NCBI GenBank assembly: GCA_964626015.1
Contig: CAZVCC010000042.1
Span: forward strand, 1 to 29,356
DNA length: 29,356 nt
Direction of reading: 5' to 3'
From: CAIKZJ01 sp964626015
GTDB taxonomy: Bacteria; Bacteroidota; Ignavibacteria; Tepidaquicellales; Tepidaquicellaceae
Shown: positions 1 to 7,249 of the stretch, in pieces
Layout: each line of letters begins with the position of its first letter
Position numbering within the stretch: the first letter of the stretch is position 1
Notes under the pieces: model-generated
Seen by the model: the letters and a program-made list of their open reading frames with translations, nothing else
Databases searched by the model: none
What the model was told of the DNA's origin: nothing
Program-made: the position numbers and the translations under genes

Positions 1-76
1 TTACTTCATTGGTCTGATGTGCTACATAAGCTGCGGCTTCATTTCCATCAATTGTAACTTTTTTCCTTGTGGACAT
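1..76 (-). CDS. nifJ: Pyruvate:ferredoxin/flavodoxin oxidoreductase, N-terminal fragment (runs off the window)
   Basis: Only the first 25 codons are visible; the gene continues beyond base 1. The reading starts at ATG (76-74) and gives MSTRKKVTIDGNEAAAYVAH, then QTNEV. This matches the beginning of NifJ-type homodimeric pyruvate:ferredoxin (flavodoxin) oxidoreductases: a short basic tail, a (T/I)DGN-x-AAA-x-VA motif, and a segment leading into the thiamine-diphosphate-binding domain. The family decarboxylates pyruvate to acetyl-CoA in the cytoplasm, passing electrons to ferredoxin or flavodoxin through Fe-S clusters. A purine-rich AAGGAG (93-88) lies 11 nt before the ATG, slightly far for a ribosome binding site. 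Its presence suggests anaerobic or facultative metabolism. With 25 residues, a related 2-oxoacid oxidoreductase is possible, but this opening is quite characteristic. Confidence 0.75.
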   Translation of the reverse strand, partial: MSTRKKVTIDGNEAAAYVAHQTNEV

Positions 77-395
77 TTTAATAAGGACTCCTTATAATTA
101 AATTAACATAATTTGTTTCTTCCGTAAGCTTCAATAATGCTTAATATGTTTCGAGGTATCGTATCAATTATTATAGTTATCATAAACGGGGAACATCAAA
201 ATTGAAGTCATTTCATTTACATACATAAAATTAACCATTTTATACCAATGAAAATATATAAAAATTCAGTATTCAGTTATTTGAAAACTAAATCTGTCTT
301 TTGAGAAAGAAAAAAGGCGGTTAATTCAATATTTTTTTCAAAGCTGCTTGAGTTGCGCTTATCGTATTTTCGATTGCCGAATGTGAAAATGGCTA
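77..395. other. Intergenic region carrying the presumed nifJ leader
   Basis: This 319-bp AT-rich stretch lies downstream of the DUF6266-like gene and upstream of the nifJ fragment, both on the minus strand, so any nifJ promoter should be here. On the minus strand I found no perfect TAnnTTTG element. There is no convincing coding frame, no strong hairpin followed by a T-run, and no RNA gene I recognise. The T-rich minus-strand tract complementary to 307-317 could help end transcription of the upstream gene, but it has no clear stem before it. Confidence 0.5.
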
Positions 396-1235
396 TCAGA
401 CAATTGCGGACTGGAAATCGGGATTATCTTTGGCTTTTTCCGCTTTGATTTGTTTCTTGGTCTTAATGCTTTTGATTCTTTCGTGTTCTTTCACGTCTGC
501 TTCATGCAGCTCCATGCCTTTTAAGATGAAACCTTCAGCATTAGTGCATAGTACGGGCACATCACCAACGTAAAATACGATTGAAAAGAAAACCATAGCC
601 TTGCTGAATTCATCCAGTACATTTTTATAAATCCTATCAAAAGGAAATGAGAATATATTTTCTTTTTCATTAAACACGAAAGTTTTTTCGGATTTCTTCA
701 GAATAATGAACTTGTGATTATCCTTAACTTTATTCGATTTTTTCTCAATGGGATGAGAAAGGTGAAGCATCAAATAGAAATCACAACGCGGCTTAAACTC
801 TCTTATCAGACTCTCTTCCGCATTGAATCCTATATTAAATTTAGATTCGTTTATACTATAACTTAATATTTTAATGTCATGACTGTTTTCCGGAGTGAGC
901 ATAGTACTTGTGCTCAGATAATTATTTGCGGATAATTTGTGATTTGCGGCTACTATCCTGTTAAAAGTAGAGCTTTCAATGTATTGATAGGCAGCACTGA
1001 AAACGGAAATGTATTCTTTCCATACTTTTTTGAGAGCATTGATTTTGTATATGGCTGATGCAAACTTAGAAACAATTCCCATCGAGCTCAAGACCGCTTT
1101 GCCGGAATCGGTTTTCGGTTTACTTGATTTTGTGGGAGCTGCCCCAACAAACTTCTTTTTTCCCCGCATTTTGTAAACTATGGAGCCAACCTGTCCCTGT
1201 ACGGTTCCTAAGTGTGTATCCCTTATTTTTGCCAT
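396..1235 (-). CDS. DUF6266-like protein of unknown function (279 aa)
   Basis: The N-terminus (MAKIRDTHLGTVQGQVGSIV, followed by a Lys/Arg-rich stretch and a KSSKPKTDSGKAVLSSMG segment) follows the pattern of the Bacteroidota DUF6266 family, whose members start M-x-K-I-x-x-G-x-(L/x)-G-x-x-x-G-x-V-G and then have a conserved basic 'P-x-x-(S/x)-x-P-x-T' region. The rest, about residues 110-245, looks like beta-rich sequence. It ends in a highly charged tail (roughly residues 246-272, many Lys/Glu). There is no signal peptide, membrane segment or catalytic motif I can name. Function is unknown. It sits alone, separated by 444 bp upstream and about 320 bp downstream, so it is probably its own transcription unit. 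Family assignment is by eye from the N-terminal pattern and is moderate; the coding call itself is strong (279 codons, no overlapping competitor). Confidence 0.6.
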   Translation of the reverse strand: MAKIRDTHLGTVQGQVGSIVYKMRGKKKFVGAAPTKSSKPKTDSGKAVLSSMGIVSKFASAIYKINALKKVWKEYISVFSAAYQYIESSTFNRIVAANHKLSANNYLSTSTMLTPENSHDIKILSYSINESKFNIGFNAEESLIREFKPRCDFYLMLHLSHPIEKKSNKVKDNHKFIILKKSEKTFVFNEKENIFSFPFDRIYKNVLDEFSKAMVFFSIVFYVGDVPVLCTNAEGFILKGMELHEADVKEHERIKSIKTKKQIKAEKAKDNPDFQSAIV

Positions 1236-1360
1236 GATTAAAGCTACTCAAAAAGTACAAAAAATGAAATGTAAAATACGATTTCCGGGAGGTACGACAA
1301 TAGCGGGGGCATTGCCAGGGTATTACCGAGCTATATGCAGGCCCTAGAGTACATGTATAA

Positions 1361-1415
1361 GATAAGTAGGGAATAAGTAGTGGATAAGTAGAATAAAAGT
1401 AGAAAAACAGTAAGG
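1361..1415. repeat. Five degenerate 11-bp tandem units (iteron-like)
   Basis: Consecutive units of exactly 11 bp are GATAAGTAGGG (1361), AATAAGTAGTG (1372), GATAAGTAGAA (1383), TAAAAGTAGAA (1394) and a weak fifth, AAACAGTAAGG (1405). The first three share ATAAGTAG, and the core AGTA is kept in all five. A period near one helical turn would put the same face of the helix in register, as for stacked protein-binding sites, but a slippage-derived microrepeat would look the same. It lies 126 bp upstream of the DUF6266-like start on the other strand. Confidence 0.7.
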
Positions 1416-1633
1416 ATTTAATAGTAAATTAACAAATTATTTGTAAATAGCTCTTTCTAATTTACTGTTTATACAAGAAGTACTGCCAACAAAATTACAG
1501 AGAAATATAATTTTGACCCTGCAGTATTAACCTGTTTTCGACATTTTTAAGAACAACGAGCAAATTTGTACTTCAAAAACACGCTGCTAATTACATAAAT
1601 AAAATAGACATTTTACATAAAAAAGTCAAGCCA

Positions 1634-1666
1634 AAAATGTAAAAAATAAATGTTTTTTTACATTTT
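1634..1666 (-). terminator. AT-rich hairpin after the T9SS cargo gene
   Basis: Left arm AAAATGTAAAAAA (1634-1646) and right arm TTTTTTACATTTT (1654-1666) are perfectly complementary over 13 bp with a 7-nt loop. The hairpin begins 14 bases past the stop codon of the minus-strand cargo gene (1680-2603), where a transcription terminator would sit. The stem has only one G-C pair, so it is weak by the standards of intrinsic terminators, although each arm provides a T- or A-tract. A second ATTTTACAT-like copy occurs at 1610-1618. A role as terminator or 3'-end stabiliser is inferred from placement. Confidence 0.45.
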
Positions 1667-1679
1667 CCAGAAAGAAAAA

Positions 1680-2603
1680 TTATTTTAAAATCACGGCTCT
1701 TTTTACATCCCTAAACCCTGAAGTTTCGATCGAATAAAAATAAACACCTGATCCTAACGACCCAGAATGCCAGTTAATTTCGTATGAGCCTGCGTTGAGA
1801 TTCCCATCAATAAGAGTCTCAATTTCTTTCCCGGATAAATCATAAATCTTCAATTTGACCAAACCGTTTTTAGGAATCTGAAACCTGAATTTTGTTTGTG
1901 CATTAAAAGGATTCGGATAATTATTATACAATTTGTAATCTTTAGGAATTTCTCTCGAAATTATATTTATTCCCACCGGCGAAACAGTGAAATTAAACAC
2001 AGTTGACCATGGACTTTCCCCGAGGGAATTATAAGCTTTTAATCTCCAATAATATTTTGTGTTGTGTCCGAGTACGCCCTGTCTGATTACAAACGGGGTG
2101 TTTGCTACAGTGGTGTCATAAGCCAAAGTACCAAAACCCATATCTGTAGAGAGTTGTATCCTGTAACTGACGGCATAGAAATTACTGTCCCAAAGAAAAT
2201 ACGGTGTTACAGGTTGATTCAGCGAATTGTCAAGCGGCAGCAAAGGAGTCGGTGTAACAGGAATATTGAGAAAGACAAGGAAAGCTGAATCCTTAGAAAA
2301 CAAATTAGAAAACTGGTCTGCAACAGTGCATTTATGATAACCCGTTGAAGCTTTTCCGTCAATAATAATGTTTCCGGACAAAGTGGTATCGTTAACAATA
2401 ACAACACTATTAGTATTTATACCGATACTATCAAAAAATATTTCAAAATAAGGTGACAGTGTCCATTCTGTTCCCGTTCCATAAACTCTGATAGGAAAGG
2501 TTTTTCCCTGTCTTCCAGTATCCGGAACGACTCTTGATAGCACCTGGGAAAATAGTAATCCTGTATTCAACAAAATTAAAAATAAAAATAAAAGCTTCTT
2601 CAT
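1680..2603 (-). CDS. Secreted T9SS cargo protein with fibronectin type III-like domain and C-terminal sorting domain (307 aa)
   Basis: Residues 1-20 form a signal peptide (MKKLLFLFLILLNTGLLFSQ, cleavage likely near the final Gln). Residues about 20-113 look like an IPT/TIG-like beta domain. About 114-208 resemble fibronectin type III, with YRIQLSTD, NTKYYWRLKAYN and WS-x-V-x-x-FTV. About 222-307 are a type A T9SS sorting domain: NNYPNPFNAQTKFRFQIP, KIYDLSGKEIETL, GSYEINWHSGSLGSGVYFY and terminal VILK. It should cross the inner membrane by Sec and the outer membrane by T9SS, then be cut and attached at the surface. No enzymatic motif is present, so a binding or structural role is more likely. 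Its ATG lies 3 nt after the stop of the ligase-like gene, so the two are very likely co-transcribed. The domain calls are by pattern; the sorting domain is secure. Confidence 0.85.
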   Translation of the reverse strand: MKKLLFLFLILLNTGLLFSQVLSRVVPDTGRQGKTFPIRVYGTGTEWTLSPYFEIFFDSIGINTNSVVIVNDTTLSGNIIIDGKASTGYHKCTVADQFSNLFSKDSAFLVFLNIPVTPTPLLPLDNSLNQPVTPYFLWDSNFYAVSYRIQLSTDMGFGTLAYDTTVANTPFVIRQGVLGHNTKYYWRLKAYNSLGESPWSTVFNFTVSPVGINIISREIPKDYKLYNNYPNPFNAQTKFRFQIPKNGLVKLKIYDLSGKEIETLIDGNLNAGSYEINWHSGSLGSGVYFYSIETSGFRDVKRAVILK

Positions 2604-2606
2604 CTT

Positions 2607-4175
2607 TCAATATTGATTATTGGTATTAAGATAATCCTTAATTTTTAAAAAAACACTATAATTCTTAATATATATTATATTCAATTCTTTGTTTTCAAGT
2701 TCTTTCAACAGATTAAAAGCATCATCTTTTCTTCGTTCATTTGTATATAATGCCAGCAGGTTGATTTGCGGTTCAATATAATCCGGAAACAAACATTTTA
2801 TTTCAAGATACTGCTCTTCTGCTTTCTTTGTATTACCAAGCATATACAATGCTCCTGCCTCGTTGTTCATGATTACAGGATAATACTTCATTAATTCTCG
2901 TGCATTCTTGAAACTTTCAAGAGCTTTTTCATAATACCCAAGTTCGAAATATCCAATTCCTCTGTAAAAATCGACAGGCATTTTGTTCATATCAATCGGG
3001 TAATAGAAATTTGAAACCCCATTTAATTTATCAAGCATTTCTGCATAATGAGACGTTGTTTTCAATTGCATTGCCTCAAGATAGGTCTTCTCATTAACGT
3101 ATTTATTTATTCCAAACCAAACCCCAAAGGTAAAAAGAACGATACCAATAATGCTCAAATATCTTAGAACGGGGAAATAATTCTTTAATTTAATGTAAGG
3201 GTCCGAGTAACCGACGGCTAAAGTAATAACAAAAAGAGAAAAAGCCCAAACATTTTCAGAAGGAAATGAAAAGAGCATAGCTATGCTAATCCCAACTGCT
3301 GAAAGAAAAAAAGGCAAGTTAAGTAATTCTTTTCTGCTGTTTCTAAATAAAAGATAAAGTCCTGTGAAAATAAACCCGGTAAAAATTACGAATCCCGGGA
3401 TACCATACTCAGCCAGCATTTCAAGGTATTCATTATGCGGATTTACCGCAGAATTCATTCCGATGGTTGCATCTGTGTAAGAATGTCCATCATATTTCGG
3501 GTATAATCCTTGCCAGTTTCCATGTCCAATACCTGTAAACGGGTTCTCCAAGAACATTATTAATGACGCATTCCAGAAGTTAATTCTTGATTTATTTGTG
3601 TAGTAATTTTTATCAATGATACTTGAGAAAGTATCTTTAAGACCACTTCTTTCCAGTTCGTAATCTTTCGGGACTACCCAATAAATTATCAAAGAAAGAA
3701 ATATTGCTATTAATAATGAAATAAAAAGTCTTCTGTAATTTACTTCCTGCTTTGGAGATGAGAAAATGAAATATATAAATAAGGCAAGAATAATTATATA
3801 TGCAATCCAGCTTGTTCTTGTTTTTAAGTATATAATTAAAAAAGTCTGGAATGTAATTATAATAATACTAAGAATAGTGTATTGAATTTTTAAGCTTACA
3901 TTTTTACAGCTTATTATCAAGAATACAAGAGAAAAACTTATTAACGATATAACTATTTCTGATGATACTACTCTGTCAAACAGCAAACTAATTCTTTCAT
4001 GTTGAAAAGCCGGTTGATTTTCAATAAAAATAAAAACCATAAAAACCACCGTAATAATAAATGAAGTAAGTAATATGGCTTTTAATAAAAAATATAATCT
4101 GTTATTATTGAAAGATAAATAATGCAGTGTTATTAAAAAAATGCCTGTATATATACAATATAGAAATACGTTCAT
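2607..4175 (-). CDS. O-antigen ligase/polymerase-like membrane protein with C-terminal TPR region (522 aa)
   Basis: Several membrane segments fill residues 1-165 and about 255-355. Between them lies a periplasmic loop (about 170-255) with NPFTGIGHGNW and a PHNEYLEMLAEYGIPG motif (His247). This is the signature of the Wzy_C/WaaL/PglL family, which transfers undecaprenyl-linked glycan to lipid A core or another acceptor, or polymerises repeat units. Residues about 395-510 look like tetratricopeptide repeats (FYRGIGYFELGYYEKALESF, ALYMLGNTKKAEEQYLEI), a fusion seen in this family. The N-terminus appears short: only about two membrane segments precede the region that usually follows four or five. 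A stop codon 24 nt upstream of the ATG in frame rules out simple extension. It is divergent from the flippase gene and 3 nt upstream of a T9SS cargo gene. Ligase versus polymerase cannot be decided from sequence alone. Confidence 0.8.
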   Translation of the reverse strand: MNVFLYCIYTGIFLITLHYLSFNNNRLYFLLKAILLTSFIITVVFMVFIFIENQPAFQHERISLLFDRVVSSEIVISLISFSLVFLIISCKNVSLKIQYTILSIIIITFQTFLIIYLKTRTSWIAYIIILALFIYFIFSSPKQEVNYRRLFISLLIAIFLSLIIYWVVPKDYELERSGLKDTFSSIIDKNYYTNKSRINFWNASLIMFLENPFTGIGHGNWQGLYPKYDGHSYTDATIGMNSAVNPHNEYLEMLAEYGIPGFVIFTGFIFTGLYLLFRNSRKELLNLPFFLSAVGISIAMLFSFPSENVWAFSLFVITLAVGYSDPYIKLKNYFPVLRYLSIIGIVLFTFGVWFGINKYVNEKTYLEAMQLKTTSHYAEMLDKLNGVSNFYYPIDMNKMPVDFYRGIGYFELGYYEKALESFKNARELMKYYPVIMNNEAGALYMLGNTKKAEEQYLEIKCLFPDYIEPQINLLALYTNERRKDDAFNLLKELENKELNIIYIKNYSVFLKIKDYLNTNNQY

Positions 4176-4245
4176 CGGACCAGTTACAATTATTATTTAA
4201 ATATACATATTTTATGGGTGAAAAGAATTGAATTTATAAACTGAA
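4176..4245. promoter_or_regulatory. Divergent intergenic region between the ligase-like and flippase genes
   Basis: These 70 bp separate two divergently read gene strings and must carry the 5' signals of both unless transcription starts inside genes. The stretch is very AT-rich. I found no perfect TAnnTTTG on either strand, so promoter positions are not assigned. Confidence 0.35.
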
Positions 4246-5481
4246 ATGAATTATGCGGGTTTAATAAAAATATTTAAAGAAAACAGTCATATTTTATTTA
4301 CTCAGATTGTTGATAAGCTTTATTATTTAGTATTCTGGACGCTGCTTGCCAGAACTTTTTTACCCGAAACATACGGCAGCATTATTATTGTTTTTACGTT
4401 TACAAATCTCATGGCAACTTTATTCGGTTTTGGATTACCTATCCATATCCAAAGGAAAGCCGCACTGAATCTCCAAAAGGGGAATGAAGGTTTAACTTCT
4501 ATATTTTCTGCAAACCTGCTGCTATCAATCCCATTTTCGATAGTATCCATAATAATTTTCACGGTAGTTTATCCGTCGTCGAGTCTTGAATCCATTTTAC
4601 TTTTACTGGTACTTTTTGCATTCATATCAAACGAATTAATGTTAACTGGAATCTTAAAGGGGCAGCAAAAATACCCGACTATTTTTTCTATTACTGTGAT
4701 TTGCAGGTCCATAACAATCGCGGCATTCTTTATAGTTTACTTATTTTGGAATAACGGTTTTGGAATTATATACTTATTCCTTGCGGGTAATTTTTTGTTT
4801 CTTATTGTATTGTTGATTGTTTCGGGTCAGTATCCGGAGGCATTCAGGTTTTCAAACATTAAGTTTGGCAATTTCATAAAACTAATAGTATTAGTATTTC
4901 CGCTCTGGCTGGCAACTGTTTTTAATTTTCTTTATGACAGGGTAGATGTATTTCTGATTTCAAAACTTGTAAGTATAGAGCAGCTATCAATATACAGTAT
5001 AGCGTACGGTGTTATGAAGTCCTCTACTATAGCATTTAGTTTTATGCTGGTGGGTGGTCTAACAAAGGCGGCATCATATTCGGGAGATAAGGTGATGATG
5101 CGGAATTTCATAGTTAAATATTCTAAGTTATTTCTTGTCATCAGCTCGTTGATTTTAGTTATACTGTTTGCGTTTGCCGATTTTTTGCTTATATTTCTTT
5201 ATACGGACAAATATTCTGAATCGGCATTAATACTCAGGGTTCTCGCTTTTGCAATTATTCCACTTTCCCTGAATAACCTCACGGGAATTGCTCTAAACGG
5301 AGCGGGGATGTACAAAGAAAACCTGTACGTAACCATAGCGGGATTTTTATTTAATCTTACGGCAAACTTAATCGTTATACCTGTTTACGGTATAATTGGG
5401 GCCGCTTTTGTTACGATAGTTACAGAGATTATAATACTAACGGGAGACATTGCAATTATTAAAAATAAAGGACTGGCATAA
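4246..5481 (+). CDS. Polysaccharide flippase, Wzx/MOP superfamily (411 aa)
   Basis: A polytopic membrane protein with roughly twelve hydrophobic segments. The N-terminal layout is typical of Wzx-type exporters: a short amphipathic start, LYYLVFWTLLARTFLPETYG, then FGLPIHIQRKAA. The C-terminal half has PLWLATVFNFLYDRVDVFLI, IPLSLNNLTGIALNGAG and VIPVYGIIGAAFVTIVTE, all familiar from polysaccharide biosynthesis proteins of the MOP superfamily. It should flip undecaprenyl-linked oligosaccharide from the cytoplasmic to the periplasmic face of the inner membrane, for polymerisation or ligation by a Wzy/WaaL-type enzyme, of which one candidate is encoded divergently next door. At 411 residues it is slightly shorter than many Wzx proteins, but both ends look intact. 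It heads a string of ten plus-strand genes; the next ATG lies 2 nt after its stop. Confidence 0.88.
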   Translation: MNYAGLIKIFKENSHILFTQIVDKLYYLVFWTLLARTFLPETYGSIIIVFTFTNLMATLFGFGLPIHIQRKAALNLQKGNEGLTSIFSANLLLSIPFSIVSIIIFTVVYPSSSLESILLLLVLFAFISNELMLTGILKGQQKYPTIFSITVICRSITIAAFFIVYLFWNNGFGIIYLFLAGNFLFLIVLLIVSGQYPEAFRFSNIKFGNFIKLIVLVFPLWLATVFNFLYDRVDVFLISKLVSIEQLSIYSIAYGVMKSSTIAFSFMLVGGLTKAASYSGDKVMMRNFIVKYSKLFLVISSLILVILFAFADFLLIFLYTDKYSESALILRVLAFAIIPLSLNNLTGIALNGAGMYKENLYVTIAGFLFNLTANLIVIPVYGIIGAAFVTIVTEIIILTGDIAIIKNKGLA

Positions 5482-5483
5482 AA

Positions 5484-6161
5484 ATGGGGACATCAAACTG
5501 GCAGAATATTTCTTACGTTATAGATATTATTAAAGCAATAAATCCTTACAGGATACTTGATTTTGGAATGGGTTTCGGGAGGTGGGGTATTCTTGCCAGA
5601 GAGTTTCTTGAAGTGTGGGGTGATGAAAACTATTCCGGAACTTGGAAAAGGCAGATTGACGGCGTGGAAGTTTTTCCTGATTATATAAAACAATATCATC
5701 AATACTTTTATTCAAATATATATATAGAAGAAGGTTATGAATGGATACAGAAATGTTCATTTGGGTATGACCTTGTTATTTTCGGTGATGTGATTGAGCA
5801 TTTTGAGAAAAGCAGGGGATTAGAGTTGATTGAAAAAGCACTTTCTATTTCACGTTATGTACTGATAAATATTCCTCTGGGGGAAAACTGGGAACAATCT
5901 AAAAAGAACAAGAATAAATTTGAAGAGCATAAAAGTGTGTGGTCGGGCAGTGATTTTAATCTGTATAAACACAAAGTAATGAAATATTTCAGGGATAATA
6001 CGGGTAGAAAATATTGTGTTGCGCTGATTTCCAAAGCACCAATAAATTTAGATAAAATGATACTGGAACAATACGGAAAGTACTTTCACGTAAAGAATTT
6101 TCTGAAGTATAAGTTAAAGCTTAATAAATTAGTTGATTTCATCGAAAGAAAGAAATATTAA
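5484..6161 (+). CDS. Class I SAM-dependent methyltransferase in glycan cluster (225 aa)
   Basis: Residues 23-35 (RILDFGMGFGRWG) form motif I, the S-adenosylmethionine-binding glycine-rich loop. GVEVFP after strand 2 supplies the acidic residue expected to contact the ribose. FGYDLVIFGDVIEHF (D96 to H106) is the motif around strand 4, and YVLINIPLGE follows as strand 5. These are hallmarks of Rossmann-fold methyltransferases of the Methyltransf_23 kind, soluble and cytoplasmic. Its position between a flippase and glycosyltransferases suggests methylation of a sugar on the lipid-linked glycan, perhaps as a cap; the acceptor atom cannot be read from the sequence. The C-terminal basic tail (residues 195-225, many Lys) could hold it at the membrane. 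Its last 29 bases overlap the next gene, implying coupled translation. Confidence 0.8.
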   Translation: MGTSNWQNISYVIDIIKAINPYRILDFGMGFGRWGILAREFLEVWGDENYSGTWKRQIDGVEVFPDYIKQYHQYFYSNIYIEEGYEWIQKCSFGYDLVIFGDVIEHFEKSRGLELIEKALSISRYVLINIPLGENWEQSKKNKNKFEEHKSVWSGSDFNLYKHKVMKYFRDNTGRKYCVALISKAPINLDKMILEQYGKYFHVKNFLKYKLKLNKLVDFIERKKY

Positions 6162-7230
6162 AGTAGTTTTTGCAGGGACGTATAACGAGAGCGAAATCCT
6201 GACGGGACCTGAAAAGGTCTGCAAAAGGATATTTACGGAATATACTAAAACACGGCAGACATTGTTTATCGACTATTTCCGGGACGGCAGTAAATACGGG
6301 TCGTTTAAAAAAATATTCGGGTACGAAAAGGTTACTGAAGTGAATAAAAGTCAGGTACATCGCCTTGGAATTTTCAGAATGCTTATTCGGTTATTTAAAC
6401 TCAATCCCGAAATAATACATATACTTTCATTCGAGAGATACACGGTTTTCATTTTTATACTGAAGCTGTTTACAAGGTGCAAAATTTATTATACCGCAAA
6501 CGGAATAATCAGGCACGAGAATAAATATTACAACAAGGAAAGTGTTTTCAGTATGGTCAAGAACATAATTGCGGAATCAGTAATTATGTACTTTAGTGAT
6601 ATCGTCTTTTATCTGTCTGATCGGTCAAAAAATTTAATATTACAATACTACAGAGTAGACAAATTAAAACTAGAGACGGCAAGAAACGGACTGGATGATT
6701 GTTTCCTAAACTTGCCAGACGAATATGCAGAAAAAGAAATAAACTCAATAGTATTTATCGGCGATTTAGACCGTAAAGAAAAAGGAGGGGATTTTCTTTT
6801 GGATGCATTATCGCGTGTCGATTTAAGTTTTAACTTGTATATTGTTACCGATAATAAAAGTTTATCAGATTACCAGATAAATAATTTGTCCAAAGTCATA
6901 TTTATTAGTAAGCTTAAACCAGTAGATCTTGCATATTTTCTAGTGAACAAAAATATTATTGTTGCATCCGGTGAATATGATCAGTTTAACATTGCTCTGC
7001 TCGAAGGTATTTCTTGTGGTATGTATCCGGTACTTACATTACAAACAGGAATAAGCGAAGTAGTCAGCAGTATTGTGAAATGCTCATTCGTTGAATATGG
7101 TGATACCGAGAAGCTTTCGGGGATTATATCTTCATTAATAAATAATAAAGTAACTTTAAATTCAAAGCCTGATCTTGGCGCATTTAGCTGGGAAAATGTT
7201 TTCAAAAAGCATTATTTGAAATATTATTGA
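6133..7230 (+). CDS. Glycosyltransferase, family 4-like GT-B (365 aa), TTG start
   Basis: A two-domain GT-B enzyme. The N-terminal Rossmann domain starts with IKVVFAGTYNES and a TGPEKV loop; the C-terminal domain starts at SIVFIGDLDRKEKGGDFLLDAL and includes KPVDLAYFLVNKNIIVASG and FNIALLEGISCG. The EX7E catalytic element appears as D-Q-F-N-I-A-L-L-E, with Asp in place of the first Glu. It should transfer a nucleotide-activated sugar with retention to a lipid-linked glycan on the cytoplasmic face. Start choice: the codon just before TTG (6133) is an in-frame TAG, and the next in-frame ATG would remove the first beta strand, so TTG is the best start. This overlaps the methyltransferase by 29 nt. 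Donor and acceptor are unknown. Confidence 0.8.
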   Translation: MISSKERNIKVVFAGTYNESEILTGPEKVCKRIFTEYTKTRQTLFIDYFRDGSKYGSFKKIFGYEKVTEVNKSQVHRLGIFRMLIRLFKLNPEIIHILSFERYTVFIFILKLFTRCKIYYTANGIIRHENKYYNKESVFSMVKNIIAESVIMYFSDIVFYLSDRSKNLILQYYRVDKLKLETARNGLDDCFLNLPDEYAEKEINSIVFIGDLDRKEKGGDFLLDALSRVDLSFNLYIVTDNKSLSDYQINNLSKVIFISKLKPVDLAYFLVNKNIIVASGEYDQFNIALLEGISCGMYPVLTLQTGISEVVSSIVKCSFVEYGDTEKLSGIISSLINNKVTLNSKPDLGAFSWENVFKKHYLKYY

Positions 7231-7249
7231 TAAAAGATTTACAGCAAAC

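Larger units (their letters stand above)
1236..1679. other. Intergenic region with short tandem repeat and AT hairpin
   Basis: This 444-bp stretch lies between two minus-strand genes. I see no credible coding frame. It holds an 11-bp tandem repeat array (1361-1415), an AT-rich hairpin (1634-1666) just after the T9SS cargo gene, and a minus-strand TAATTTTG (1497-1490) matching the Bacteroidota -7 consensus TAnnTTTG. That element has no good -33 partner and is about 255 nt from the DUF6266-like start, so I do not call it a promoter. The part at 1285-1355 is noticeably more GC-rich than its surroundings, and I cannot explain it. Confidence 0.5.

Noticed and set aside
1361..1415. CRISPR array
   Set aside because: The repeats are 11 bp and directly abutting, with no spacers and no cas genes nearby.
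1490..1497. Minus-strand TAATTTTG as promoter of the DUF6266-like gene
   Set aside because: It matches the -7 consensus, but no TTG/TTTG lies at the expected distance upstream, and the leader would be about 255 nt.
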